Shown in pieces: positions 1-10,467 of a DNA stretch of 64,000 nt (within the stretch, counting starts at the first letter, position 1; every line of letters starts with the position of its first letter). Made by a program: the position numbers and the translations under genes. The notes beneath the pieces are model-generated. The model did not search any database, was not told the origin of the DNA, and saw only the letters and a list, made by a program, of their open reading frames with translations. Source of the DNA: Volvox africanus (Eukaryota > Chlorophyta > Chlorophyceae > Chlamydomonadales > Volvocaceae); NCBI GenBank assembly GCA_030268105.1, contig BSDZ01000010.1:1712001-1776000 (forward strand). The letters are read 5' to 3'.

Positions 1-1916
1 ACGCAAGGTTCTCAACCTACCTTCGCGACCAGCAGTGGTACTTGTCAACATGTTTGCGATGGGGCCATCACATGGAAAGTGAGTACGCGAGAATGTGGAG
101 GGCTTTCTATCGTCGGGTACATAGGTTACATAAGCAGTATATTGCATGCATATATTATATTATATTATATTATATTATATTATATTATATTATATTATAT
201 TATATTATATTATATTATATTATATTATATTATATTATATTATATTATATTATATTATATTATATTATATTATATTATATTATATTATATTATATTATAT
301 TATATTATATTATATTATATTATATTATATTATATTATATTATATTATATTATATTATATTATATTATATTATATTATATTATATTATATTATATTATAT
401 TATATTATATTATATTATATTATATTATATTATATTATATTATATTATATTATATTATATTATATTATATTATATTATATTATATTATATTATATTATAT
501 TACAAATCCCCCGATAGCTATTGTAATAGTAACGATAATAATATAATATAATACAATGTAATAATGTACTACATTACAATTCATGTTGTCATGATTATGT
601 ATAGTAGGTATCGGGGTACAAGCACTTTGAATGCATAATTGCCTTGCCATGTGTCCATGCTGGTCAAGCCAGGCACATATACACCACACGTCCTCATCCT
701 GCACATGGTGATTACGGTGATGCCGGGTATGCAAAATGCCGGCACAGGTACTGGTACACCGCTGAGCGTGATTTTATGGAATTCGCCACCTACTACAGCC
801 TACCCGCGGTAAGACCTATCCAAGGGCGCGGCAGGAGCAACGAATGGGAACAGTAATGTTGGGCTGCAAGCTGAGGCGCTGAGTGTGTCCTCATCCTCAA
901 CTCATGACTTCATGACCGTTGCTTGCCTCTTGTCTATGTCGTGCTAGCCCTCTGGCCCTCTAGCCCTCTAGCCCTCTAGCCCTCTAGCCCTCTAGGTCAC
1001 TGCGCAAGGGTGCATTTCGTGACGAGGTACTCTGACGTCAACTGAAAGTGCAGGTGAGCCTCAAAGCTGCCGTGCTGCCCTCCGTGTACGCGGGGGGACC
1101 GGAGAAGCTGTCCCTGGGCGCCATCTTCAACGGCGGCCTCAACCATCCCGGTCGGGGCGGTCACGTGGTGGTTTTCGAGGTGCTGGTTACCTTGGCCATG
1201 GTGAGATGAGCTCAGGGCTCAGGGCTCAGGACTAGGGGATCAGGGCTCGGGGCTTTTCAACCGCTGCCTCGAACAATCGCCTTCCCCTTCATCGTCTTTG
1301 TCATCGTTAGCTAATCGGGCGAAGGACTGCATGAAGGTTGGCGATATCCCCGTGCAGCCAGGCTGTCAAGAAATGACGTAAAACCCGTCCAACCCATCCA
1401 CAAAACCCATTAAGTGCTTTCAAAGCCGCAATGCGATGCGGCTGCGATGCGATGTGATTAAGTGATTTTCAGGTGTACCCTTATGAATGTTACAGGCCGT
1501 TATAATGCTACAGGGCCTAGCTAACAAAATACGATTCTTTGCTAAACTAACTCGACGACCTTATCCATTATCCATTATCCGTGAAGCGGATCTCCCTTAC
1601 CGTGACTCTATCAATTGGCTCCTCCATCTTGGCCGGTTCCCTTGGGGCCCAGGACCTGCTCCGATCGAACCCCAGGTACTTGTTGGAAAGTCGAACCAAT
1701 ACAACGGAGACCGCTGCTGCTGGCGACGCCACGTCTCTGGCGGAAGATGGTGCGGCTGCGCTTCTGGAAGTCTGGAATCGCCCGCTGCCGCCACCTATGG
1801 CCGCCAATAACTACGAGTCGTCCAGGCAAACTTGCTACATCGAGGACGAATTACTCGTGAGCCTATCCATCTATCCATCTATCCATCTATCCATCTATCC
1901 ATCTATCCATCTATCC

Positions 1917-2015
<99 letters not shown>

Positions 2016-5000
2016 CATCCATCCATCCATCCATCCATCCATCCATCCATCCATCCATCCATCCATCCATCCATCCATCCATCCATCCATCCATCCATCC
2101 ATCCATCCATCCATCCATCCATCCATCCATCCATCCATCCATCCATCCATCCATCCATCCATCCATCCATCCATCCATCCATCCATCCATCCATCCATCC
2201 ATCCATCCATCCATCCATCTATCTATCTATCTATCTATCCGAGCTAGATCCGAGCTAGATCACACTTTAGCTGGACTATAATAATTGGAATATAAATTAC
2301 TCTCCACTTGCTTGGCTTGCCCTTTTCCCTTCCTGGCCCTCAGGCGTTGACTCAGCCGCCCGTGGAGGGTTGGGAGTGGACGGACGAGGGGCGGGGCAAG
2401 TGGGGCTACGTGGCGATGGCGCCGGGCAAGACGCTGCGGCTGAAGGTGACCCCGGGCGAAGCGAGGGCTCGCACAGACCAGGTTAACGTTGTGGATATAT
2501 ACAATTTAAAATAAGATTTACGCATTTCAAGAACTTCGTTGTGCAGCAGCAGATAGATAGCTAGGGAAGGCAGGACGCAGAGGGCACGATGCGGCCAGTA
2601 GATGGGGCAGTGGTGGATTTGTTGGGGACTCTTGGGCCAACAGGGAAGGTACAGTCTATGTATGGGTGGTGCACCTACAGGCAAGTAATGTGGCTTGCGT
2701 TGTTTACTACTTGCCACTACTTCGTGCATGTCGCGACATGGCCGGTAAGATAAAGGATGGATGGATGGGGGGGGGCTTATCGGGCAGGTGCGATAGAACA
2801 TGCATGTTTGTCGATTACATGGATATCGATAAAACCTTTATTAGTAGCAGCAGACAGTACGCATCCTTAGTACGATGCAGGGGATATATAGGTGTTGCTT
2901 CCCTTGTATAATATGTTGCTTTTAAGTAGTATAGGTTGCTGCTGGCTCCACCACGTGCTCGCGACGGCAATGTGGGGGCCTTTTATGTACAGGCTTCTTG
3001 TTACTTGCGGCGTTTATTTGGCAGGCCGGCCAACCCCTGCCTCTCACCTTGTCTGCGCCTTCCGTCCTCCTTGCTCGCTTACGGGCCAGGGGCTTGATTA
3101 CCTAGGGTGCCCCGAAATACAGGGAAGGTAGTGACTACTGCCAGGTAGTGGCCACGGGTGAAGACAAACCCCCTTATCCTACACATATATGCAGTTCGAT
3201 ACGAGACTTATGGGCAATAGGACCGACGAAGACAGATTTGCGAACATTATCGTGCAGGTGAGCTCACCGATAACAAAAACAACAATGAGAACCCGCCAGT
3301 GGATATTTGTCGGAGCTAGTAGCTAGGTCTAGAGGGGTGGGCCCGGGTGGGGCCGGTGTCAGGGTCCGGGCGTGGCTCGGGGTCCCACGCAGCAGGCGGC
3401 ATGCACGATGTGATGATGTGGCGAGGGGAGGACGTGGAGAGAGGGGGGGGCCAGGGGAGCCCTCCCTCCCCAACCTTTATGTGTGAACGGGTGTTACACT
3501 GCGGGCTACTTGCCCTGAAAGGACAAGCACAGGGGGCCTTGACCACCGGGCCGAACCACAGCGCAGGGGGAAACAAACGGCTTAGTCTGTTCGTCCTGCC
3601 GTGCGCTCCTCCCCTCGCTCAAGCCAGCGAGGGCACACAGACCTCACGAGCCTCAAGCCTGGCTACTCAAAGGAACAGAGCCTCACTCAACCCCACCAGC
3701 TCTATGTATGTATGTATGTATGGCATGTCTGTGTTTTGACATGTATGTATGACATATATTAATGGGTGTTACACTGTGGGCGACATATATGTATGTGTGC
3801 ATGTTTGCAGATCGCGTTTCTGCAGAGCTACACCCGGATGCGCACCGCCCGGGTTGACTGCACGGAGGGCTGCCAGTGCAGCTCCGTGACCATCGACGCG
3901 TACAGCGCTCGTCAGGTGTCTCTGACCTCCATGAAAGACATCAAGGTGCGCGGGGACAACTCATCAATCGCCAATAATGCAAACATATGCCAGCTGCATG
4001 GCTGGATACACGTGGTGCCATAAAGAGACGCAAACATGCACAAATATGCAAGGACATGATGATAGGACGATGCATGTCTCTCAGTCAGTCTGCCTGTCTG
4101 TCTCTGTCTGTGATGAGTGTGTGTGTAGTATCCTGGGGTATCTACGGGTAGTGTCAAAGATTGGACCACCGATGGTCATCTTCCGGTCGGGCCTTTGTAG
4201 GCCGACACAACAGAGGTACAACAGTGTGTATATATGCATGCATAGGTGACACAGCATTCAGCCTGCATCATGGCAATTACATCCGGCCCACAAAGTCATG
4301 CTGCCACTGTGGGAGCGGCAACCGCCAACGTGGATGCGGTTGGAAGAGGTGGAGGTGACGAAATGTTCAAGTTCAAGCTTATGGGCGTAGTGGTGAGTAC
4401 AGGCAGTATGCTGCTAGCCACGCAGCAAGTTTCTTGTAGGTAGGCGCACGTTACTGCGTACGTTGGCATGCATGTCGGACATACAGCATGGCGTTGTATC
4501 TATGTACTTATTAAGCTGCAGCGCGAGCGGCATGCAGCCGGAGGGAGGAGGACAGTCTACCGGGAACGAACTCGGACTTATAATCAACCCATCAAGAATG
4601 TTAAGGGACGCCAGCCAGCCAGGCGCATACATAAGCATGATTGTTATTGCGGTAGTGATGCTGGCTATTTACGGATTAAGGACAGGAAAACTAAATGCTC
4701 CTATTAATTATGAGTTACAATATTATTTTCAATATCATTTAAAGTAAAACATTTGATCCTTAAATAGGTTATTGGATTTTAAAGGGAATCGGAGAAGGGT
4801 AAATTGGATTGTAATATCAAGAAATGTCATCGACTTTACACTGAATAGTATCGTAGTAGTATCGTAGTTAATTTTTAATTAATCTAAATCATAAAGAAAC
4901 CCGATTTTCTGTAGTTGTCCAGATAGATAAGGTGAGTGTTATTGACCGTGAGAATCAGCAAATTTCAATTAGTTAAGTAAAAGTTCCTTACGAAAGCTAT

Positions 5001-6819
5001 TTTGTAAAAAGTAAATCTAACATTTGGTTAGCCGTATACGATAGTTTTTTTTATCAAAATGCACCTGATAATACTGGTAAGCAAATTGATTTGCAGAATG
5101 GAAAAGCTCAAATAGAATGCTCTTTTGCAAATAAACAATACATATGATATCGATGTATTATGTAAAATTTGATTTGCATGGTAAAGTCGGTAATAACATT
5201 ATTTTTGCAGGAAGTGTAAAAACTGTACTTATAACTAGTTTTACTTGTATTTATTGATTTTCATGAATGAATCAAGGAAGGAATACTCGAATCTGGTGAA
5301 TTTACTGTTACTATGTCAGGAGAAGACATCAAGAACGACAATTAAACGGAGAAAATATACGGCTAATATGAAAATGAGGCATTATCCTCGGATTATAAGC
5401 AAAAAGTTTCAAAAGCCGTAGGCTTAGACCTGACAGGATTATTGTGTGAGAGCTGAGAGGAGCTGAAGCTTCATATTAGTCCAATCAGATTGGCTTTGCT
5501 GACCCGGTAGAATATTCTGCAAGAAAAATTTCAGCAATCATTAAGGAAATTCAGAAATGCTCTGCATCATGAGAGTTTACGTACAGAATTGCTGTATAAA
5601 ATCTTTTGTTAGAATTAGGGATCTAAAGTTTGTTTACAATAATGAATTAAATCCTTCAGGTAATATGCAAATCAATGTTTTGCAAAAAGGGATGGTTGCA
5701 GACTTAATTATCAATAACGCAAACTCGAATGATATTGAAATTACTAATGGCTTAATACATATGGCTTGCCAAGGCCTGGAAAATACTAAGTTATTGATTG
5801 CTGCAAAAGCTAAGGCTCCATTAGCACTCTCACAGATTTTATTACAGTTAATATTCATAACATGTTGAAGCAGGCTGGTATTGATTGAACATTTATTCCG
5901 GAAAAGCAGACACTGATATTAAAATAGAAATTCCTCTAAAACCGGGTACTAAGGACACTTATGGCATGACTGCGAAAATGCCATGCCTTAGCAGTGTATT
6001 ATGTCATAGCTCTGGCTGAAGCTTCCTCGAATCTAGCCAGTTATGATGGAGTCCGTTATGGTTAAGATTATTTTACTGGTTGTACACTAAGCCAAAAAAC
6101 TTTACTAAAGTAACTACGTATATCAAGAAAGTAATAAAAACTTATCGCCATATATTGCCAAATACTTTTCATATAACAAATATATTTTATTTCTTCCTAA
6201 AGGTATGTATTTAATCTTTTATCTCGGGAAGTTCTCAGTATTTTGATACACATTTGTTTTCAGGACCTCCGCGGAATGGATGAAAACGGAGTATATACTC
6301 GATAAGCTGAATGTGTTAAACAACTAAATTATCATTTATATAAATTTAGGTAATTTAGGTGTTTAACACATTCAGCTTACAAAACGAAATATCAACAAGA
6401 ATAGCCTACTGTCAATAATTATTATCGACACAGACAAGTTATACAATTACAAGTTTTGCTGATCATGTAGAGGGTTTAAGTGATGATAAGGTCAGAAGAT
6501 ACCTAGTAAATGCTAAATCATCACCTAGGTAAGTATGGGAGCACTGCAAAGGAGAGATTATCTACATATGCGTGTGTGCATCCAGTTCCTTCTTTGGTAC
6601 TTTTCAACTCCTTCAAACGCAACATCTCCTCCGCGCACCCTCCACACATACACATACACACACTCGTGCTGCGCGATGCGACACTTCACGCTACATTACA
6701 TATACATGTAGGTGGGGGAGGAGCCAGGAGCCTCCGCCGGAACCGTGACCTCCGTGCGGGGTGATAGCCACGTGCTGTGGAAGCGAACGAGGGATGCTGC
6801 GGGGGCTCAGCACTACTAA
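1..6819 (+). CDS. SGNH/GDSL-like secreted hydrolase, copy 0 (5' end outside window)
   Basis: This is the 3' part of the first of four tandem paralogs. Exons are placed by alignment to the complete copies: 1-78 (exon 4, partial), 748-808, 1054-1200, 1653-1856, 2344-2445, 3195-3257, 3811-3945, 4246-4392 and 6712-6819, ending in TAA. All visible exons are open and keep the family's lengths and phases. Exon 6 carries the putative catalytic His block (HPGRGGH). The exons from 1653 on encode the C-terminal region, including [15 protein letters not shown] and a Cys-bearing motif (CTEGCQC). The catalytic Ser and Asn-Asp blocks lie upstream of the window. Intron 7 holds a large ATCT/ATCC satellite. 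The last intron is about 2.3 kb and carries foreign AT-rich DNA, yet the terminal exon beyond it ([18 protein letters not shown]...) is intact. The gene may therefore still be spliced correctly. The family call rests on motifs; the substrate is unknown. Confidence 0.82.
144..502. repeat. (TATAT)n pentanucleotide microsatellite
   Basis: About 70 near-perfect copies of a 5-nt unit fill the intron between exons 4 and 5 of copy 0. Its open frames are translated repeat, not genes. Confidence 0.98.
950..996. repeat. CCCTCTAG octamer tandem repeat
   Basis: Five to six copies of an 8-nt unit lie in the intron before exon 6 of copy 0. Confidence 0.9.
1860..2241. repeat. Compound (ATCC)n/(ATCT)n microsatellite
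   Basis: About 380 bp of tetranucleotide repeat follows the donor of exon 7 of copy 0. Mixed ATCC/ATCT comes first, then pure ATCT, then a long ATCC run, then ATCT again. Confidence 0.98.
3102..3189 (-). repeat. Dispersed repeat family 1, partial copy
   Basis: This matches one end of the repeat at 14656-14950, sharing GGTGCCCCGAAA and a segment running into CCTTATCCTACACATAT. It lies in the intron before exon 9 of copy 0. Confidence 0.7.
3482..3655 (+). repeat. Dispersed repeat family 2, copy 1
   Basis: A block of about 170 bp starts GAACGGGTGTTACACTG and contains CTTGCCCTGAAAGGACAAGC and CTTAGTCTGTTCGTCCTGCC. It recurs at 26688-26856. Both copies lie in hydrolase introns beside TATG-type simple repeats. 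A short partial start occurs again at 3762. Confidence 0.85.
4893..5147 (+). pseudogene. Unrecognised bacterial-like protein relic
   Basis: This is an 85-codon frame with a single internal stop (TAA at 4974) and a terminal TGA. It reads like real protein, for example [20 protein letters not shown] and later [20 protein letters not shown]. After 5147 the coding character continues in shifted frames, with [19 protein letters not shown] near 5175-5235. That pattern suggests an old gene broken by indels and stops. I do not recognise the family. A secreted or surface protein is possible but is a guess. Confidence 0.4.
5557..5868 (+). pseudogene. Unrecognised bacterial-like frame in the foreign segment
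   Basis: An open stretch of 103 codons in AT-rich DNA. From about 5638 it reads like genuine protein, with [18 protein letters not shown] followed by [20 protein letters not shown] and [19 protein letters not shown]. The first 25 codons look less convincing. It may belong to the same decayed gene as the frame at 4893-5147. The family is not recognised. It is probably not expressed, because it lies within an intron of copy 0. Confidence 0.35.
5976..6062 (+). pseudogene. gatA: GatA fragment (aspartyl/glutamyl-tRNA amidotransferase subunit A)
   Basis: Twenty-nine codons read [20 protein letters not shown] followed by ASYDGVRYG. This matches the highly conserved amidase-family block of bacterial GatA (roughly [27 protein letters not shown]). 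GatA is the catalytic subunit of the GatCAB complex, which amidates mischarged tRNA. Only this C-terminal-half block is seen; the Ser-cisSer-Lys catalytic region is absent, and a TAA follows the final Gly codon. It is a dead fragment. Confidence 0.75.
6303..6379. repeat. 19-bp perfect inverted repeat with 39-nt AT-rich loop
   Basis: TAAGCTGAATGTGTTAAAC at 6303-6321 is perfectly complementary to GTTTAACACATTCAGCTTA at 6361-6379. It lies about 40 nt upstream of the transposase-like frame. It could be a hairpin terminator, an insertion-sequence end, or a remnant of two element ends. Confidence 0.75.
6389..6529 (+). pseudogene. N-terminal fragment of a bacterial insertion-sequence transposase
   Basis: The frame contains [20 protein letters not shown] followed by [11 protein letters not shown], with one stop (6416-6418) near its start. 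Many bacterial DDE transposases begin with this pattern: Y-T-x-T-x-F-A-D-H/E-x-E-x-L-S-H/D-D-x-V-x-R-Y-L, then P-R. The reading frame is lost at the right border of the AT-rich segment, so the catalytic domain is missing. The exact IS family is not assigned. Confidence 0.55.
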
Positions 6820-7211
6820 TAGCGCCAGTAATCCTGAGCAAAGGTATCGATGCTATATCCTGTCATTACACTGTGCACGATACACACACACACACACATG
6901 AATATGTCTATATGTACTTGTGTGTATGCGTGTCGGTGTGTGTATGGAGCTGCGAGCGAGAGCCACTCCATCTGTTTGTTCACGGCTTGTCACTTAACCG
7001 GCTGGCTGGGGTGGCAGGTAGAGGCCTCATCTTGCTTCATTCCGTGCTTCCGTCCACTGGTTCCTATTCAGGCAATTGTTCGACCTGTGGTGGTCCGTAA
7101 GTCCCCCTGTGGACGCACGGGCAGCATGCACACAGCTGTGTTTATTGCAAGCACGTGTACACATAGCGTTTATGGATGATGCAGCTGCAGTAAAGTCCCG
7201 CGGAGTGATTG

Positions 7212-7318
<107 letters not shown>

Positions 7319-8941
7319 TTCATGTGGCCTGCTAGTGGATCGATGATAAGCTGCGGAATGAACCATTTGGTGGGTGTGGGCCCTAACGGCATCACAATAG
7401 TTGCGGTAGTGCAGTGTGGTACGTAGCTGGAGGCTATAGATGCTCTGCCACCAACACTCTAACTCTCGCAACCGGGGCAGGTTTACGTACTGGCCTTACA
7501 ACGGGTCTTAGGTCGTGCGGGTCTATGCGTGGCGATGATATCTGGCGGAACCGGGTTCAAATCTGTCGACGTGCACGGTGCGGCAAAGGTGACCTGCGGG
7601 CGGCAGTAGCAGCAGCAGCAACAGCAGCAGCAGCAGTGGAGAGAGTCATCCTCGGAGGCCTAGCATGTGGATGTAGTAGCAAGAGAGCGCTAAGACTGAG
7701 GGCAACACTGAGGGCGAGATGAAAAGGACATCGAAAATGTGATCCAATCAAATCACATGATTTGGCACCCATGCAAGTATGGAGGGTGTGCCATCAACGA
7801 AAGCAAGTACATGCGCACGCTACTAATCTTCATCATGCATAGCACCCGGCCAAATTTCCTTCAGCATCCGCTTCATACGGCATCAATCGGTACCGTTTCA
7901 TCGGAATCCCTCCCTTATTTCCGTTGCCCTGGTTTCGGTGTCGTGAACGTACCATTGTCTGATGGCTGCGGATGATACACACGCACGCACTGAACACAAC
8001 CAGCACGACTTGCGTGGTGTTAATGCGGTAAGCATTGCTGCAGTTGCTGCAGGCATTGTATGTGTGAGCAAGTAAAAATCGGAGATGATCGGGTCTCAGA
8101 TGGGGCGCGGATGGGGCCCCATCGTCTTGGACAAAGCTTCTGCTGTTGTACAATCAACATAAACGAGGTTGGCGCAGAAAGGACCAAAGAGGGTTAGTAA
8201 GCGTACGGATCGTATGATGGCCGTATAAAGCGGCAGCACATCACTTAATTGCGAATTGCTTGATGTAAAGAAACTTTACAGAATGTGATTTACTTGCTTG
8301 TTAATTGGTGCACCAAACTCAAGCACATTGTGTAATAGACGCCAGTGGCCACACGCTTATGATTGCTAAGCCAAGCGAGCGGAAATCCTCATAGTCGGTG
8401 GTGTCAAAATACACCGGTCCATAGCACCTTTGTGGTGATCTGTTGCAATGGATCTTACGTGTGTATGATATCGCGAAGTAACGCAGGAGCAACATCAGGC
8501 TATACCTGTAAACAACCCAGATAATTTAGCCGTTCGTTACAATCATGCGCAGCTTCTTCAAGCTTTCCAAAAATAACAGCAGATCTCTGCCTTGCTTCGG
8601 CTCCCTCGAAAGCTTGTTACTGCCCCTTGGTGTATGTAGGCCCAAGCGCAGGAACGCTTCATGTGAAACTAAATAGCGTATGAAGCACCTGTGCAATCCG
8701 GATCAAGATTCAACAATAAAATCGCCGTGCGAATTCTGGCGTTTCTGGCTATCATTTTCATCGTCGGCTTCCGCCGAGCTACAACCCACGAAGACCACTT
8801 TATAGAGAATAAGTTAAAAAATTAAAATTATTGAATTGAGAGAAAATACGCAATTAAGGGTCATCCATTGCACATATCAATTTCGACAGTTAGCTAACAA
8901 AAGGAGTGAACAACTGTAGGTTCTGTTCCGCAAATGCCTGA

Positions 8942-9103
8942 CAAGATGACGACTCAGACTACGAACTTCTGGATACAGTTTATTTTTATATACTTAGAGC
9001 ACCAGACGGTGGTTTCTGCTTCAAATGTCCAGCTCGCTTTGGCGTGGCATTTTGTCCAAGTCGATCCAATCAGATGGATGAAGTCGAGTCGTCGGGACTC
9101 TAA
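8942..9103 (+). other. Orphan exon-like stretch with Cys motif
   Basis: Fifty-three codons between stops end at TAA 9101. They include DDDSDYELLDTVYFYILRAP and then GGFCFKCPARFGVAFCPSRS. The FxxC spacing and acidic lead-in look protein-like, and the surrounding 2 kb has no other support for a gene. It could be the last exon of an unrecognised gene or a transposon relic. Confidence 0.2.
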
Positions 9104-9156
9104 GTTAGCTCGAATAAAGCTGAATTAACATATCTTCTTTGTTATTATTGCTGCAG

Positions 9157-9228
9157 ACTTGCTCTAGCGGGTTTGTGACAAGGCGGGGCGGCATTGACGT
9201 TTACTTGGCGAAGCTGTTTGCAAACATG
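9157..9228 (+). other. Orphan exon-like stretch with matching splice borders
   Basis: A 72-nt stretch lies between an acceptor (TTATTGCTGCAG) and a donor (GTAATA). It encodes 24 residues with no stop in phase 0 (TCSSGFVTRRGGIDVYLAKL then FANM). The neat borders suggest an exon. No partner exon was found, so this is tentative. Confidence 0.2.
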
Positions 9229-10467
9229 GTAATAATAGTGCTGGTAAATACAATCATAATCACTTCAGGTTGGATGGATATGTTTCTATACAGACAAGCC
9301 AGATCTGGGCCTGTAATGTAGATCTCGATTGCCGCTAGGTTAGATTTCGACAGTTTGCGCCCTTCACGGCGCTTCTTTCCAAAAGAACCAGTATACGGTT
9401 AGCATTGACATGCTCACAATTTAAGTTAGAAAAGCACACGTTGGTGCACAGTGCTTACGGCCAGGACATGATAGGTTTTGGTGGCAATGAGTGGGTTTTA
9501 GACACATGAAGTAGATGTACGGTTCGCTTTGCCAGTACGGCCAATGACCAACTATTTTTGCTGTTTGACTTGTCACCTCGGACCTTGATGATCCTCCACA
9601 GCTTCAACCTTAGAAGCATTTTGTAAATTGAGTTAATGAATCACTAAACTGTAAGCTGTACAATGGCATATATGTGCCGTCTAAGCTGTGCACGGCAGAA
9701 ATGAACTCCGTGACTGCATGGTTCTTGGGTCTTCTCCTTCCCTATTTCTACTGCAATCGAAAATCAATAATGGTAATGTGTTCAACGCAATTCGCTTTTC
9801 GGTAGAGGGCTCAGGAGTGAAGTCGCGTCTACCAATTGCAGTCATCTAAGCCGGACTTAGGCCAACCCTGGAAATTCATCGCTGAGGTTGCGGTACATCA
9901 GATCGGTCAATCGACTTTAAGGCAATGTTGCACGTTATGAATATAACCCAAAGTAATAGTCCATACTTCTGTTGTAAGCAAGAACCGTACAAATGGAAGA
10001 AACTATGTCGATCTATATTAATTTTCATTGTTAGCGAGTTCTGTACAGTGCAAGAACGTCAATAGCGATCGAGCATTATTCGTGGCTCCTTATCTCCTAT
10101 ACGCTTAAGCCCTGTACTGCAAGTTGTACATTGCAAGGCGGGCGAGTGTTGCCAGTTAGCCGTAAACTTGCAACTCTTGATTATGTTTATTATATATGTC
10201 TATTGAGGCTTATATGGTTTTATGTCTAACACAATCCTAACCACAAAGTTCGTACGGCAAACCGTACTGATTGCGTGCAACTTGGCTTACCAGCTTCAAA
10301 TTCCTTGGTAATGCAGAAGTTGTTAGCCGCAAGCTATTTACTGCGGCGTTAGGCCTCTCCAGCTTGACGGAAGGTGTTAGGCCTGACGGAAAGCGCCGAT
10401 CGTGCACGCAGATTGCTGTAGGAAGAATCATTCACATATATTATTAAATTCGTTAGGCGAATTGCGC

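Larger units (their letters stand above)
4650..6535. mobile_element. AT-rich foreign segment of bacterial origin inside an algal intron
   Basis: Base composition drops sharply to AT-rich here and recovers near 6535. The segment contains degraded bacterial-type reading frames: an unknown frame at 4893-5147, another at 5557-5868, a GatA fragment at 5976-6062 and a transposase N-terminus at 6422-6529. It sits wholly between exon 11 (ends 4392) and exon 12 (starts 6712) of hydrolase copy 0. GatA is a bacterial/organellar protein, and this AT bias fits a Rickettsiales donor. Such endosymbionts are known from volvocine algae. The donor and the exact borders are inference. Confidence 0.7.

Noticed and set aside
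42..551. Open frames of about 120-170 codons across the TATAT array
   Set aside because: They are translations of a pentanucleotide repeat in an intron of copy 0.
1832..2281. Ser-Ile-His/Tyr and Met-Asp-Gly-Trp repeat frames
   Set aside because: They are the ATCC/ATCT microsatellite read on both strands.
4650..6535. Treating the AT-rich block as an organellar insertion
   Set aside because: The transposase-like frame and a bacterial GatA signature do not fit algal chloroplast or mitochondrial gene content.
7480..7590. tRNA-like B box (GGTTCAAATC)
   Set aside because: The flanking bases do not pair as a T arm and no cloverleaf can be drawn.
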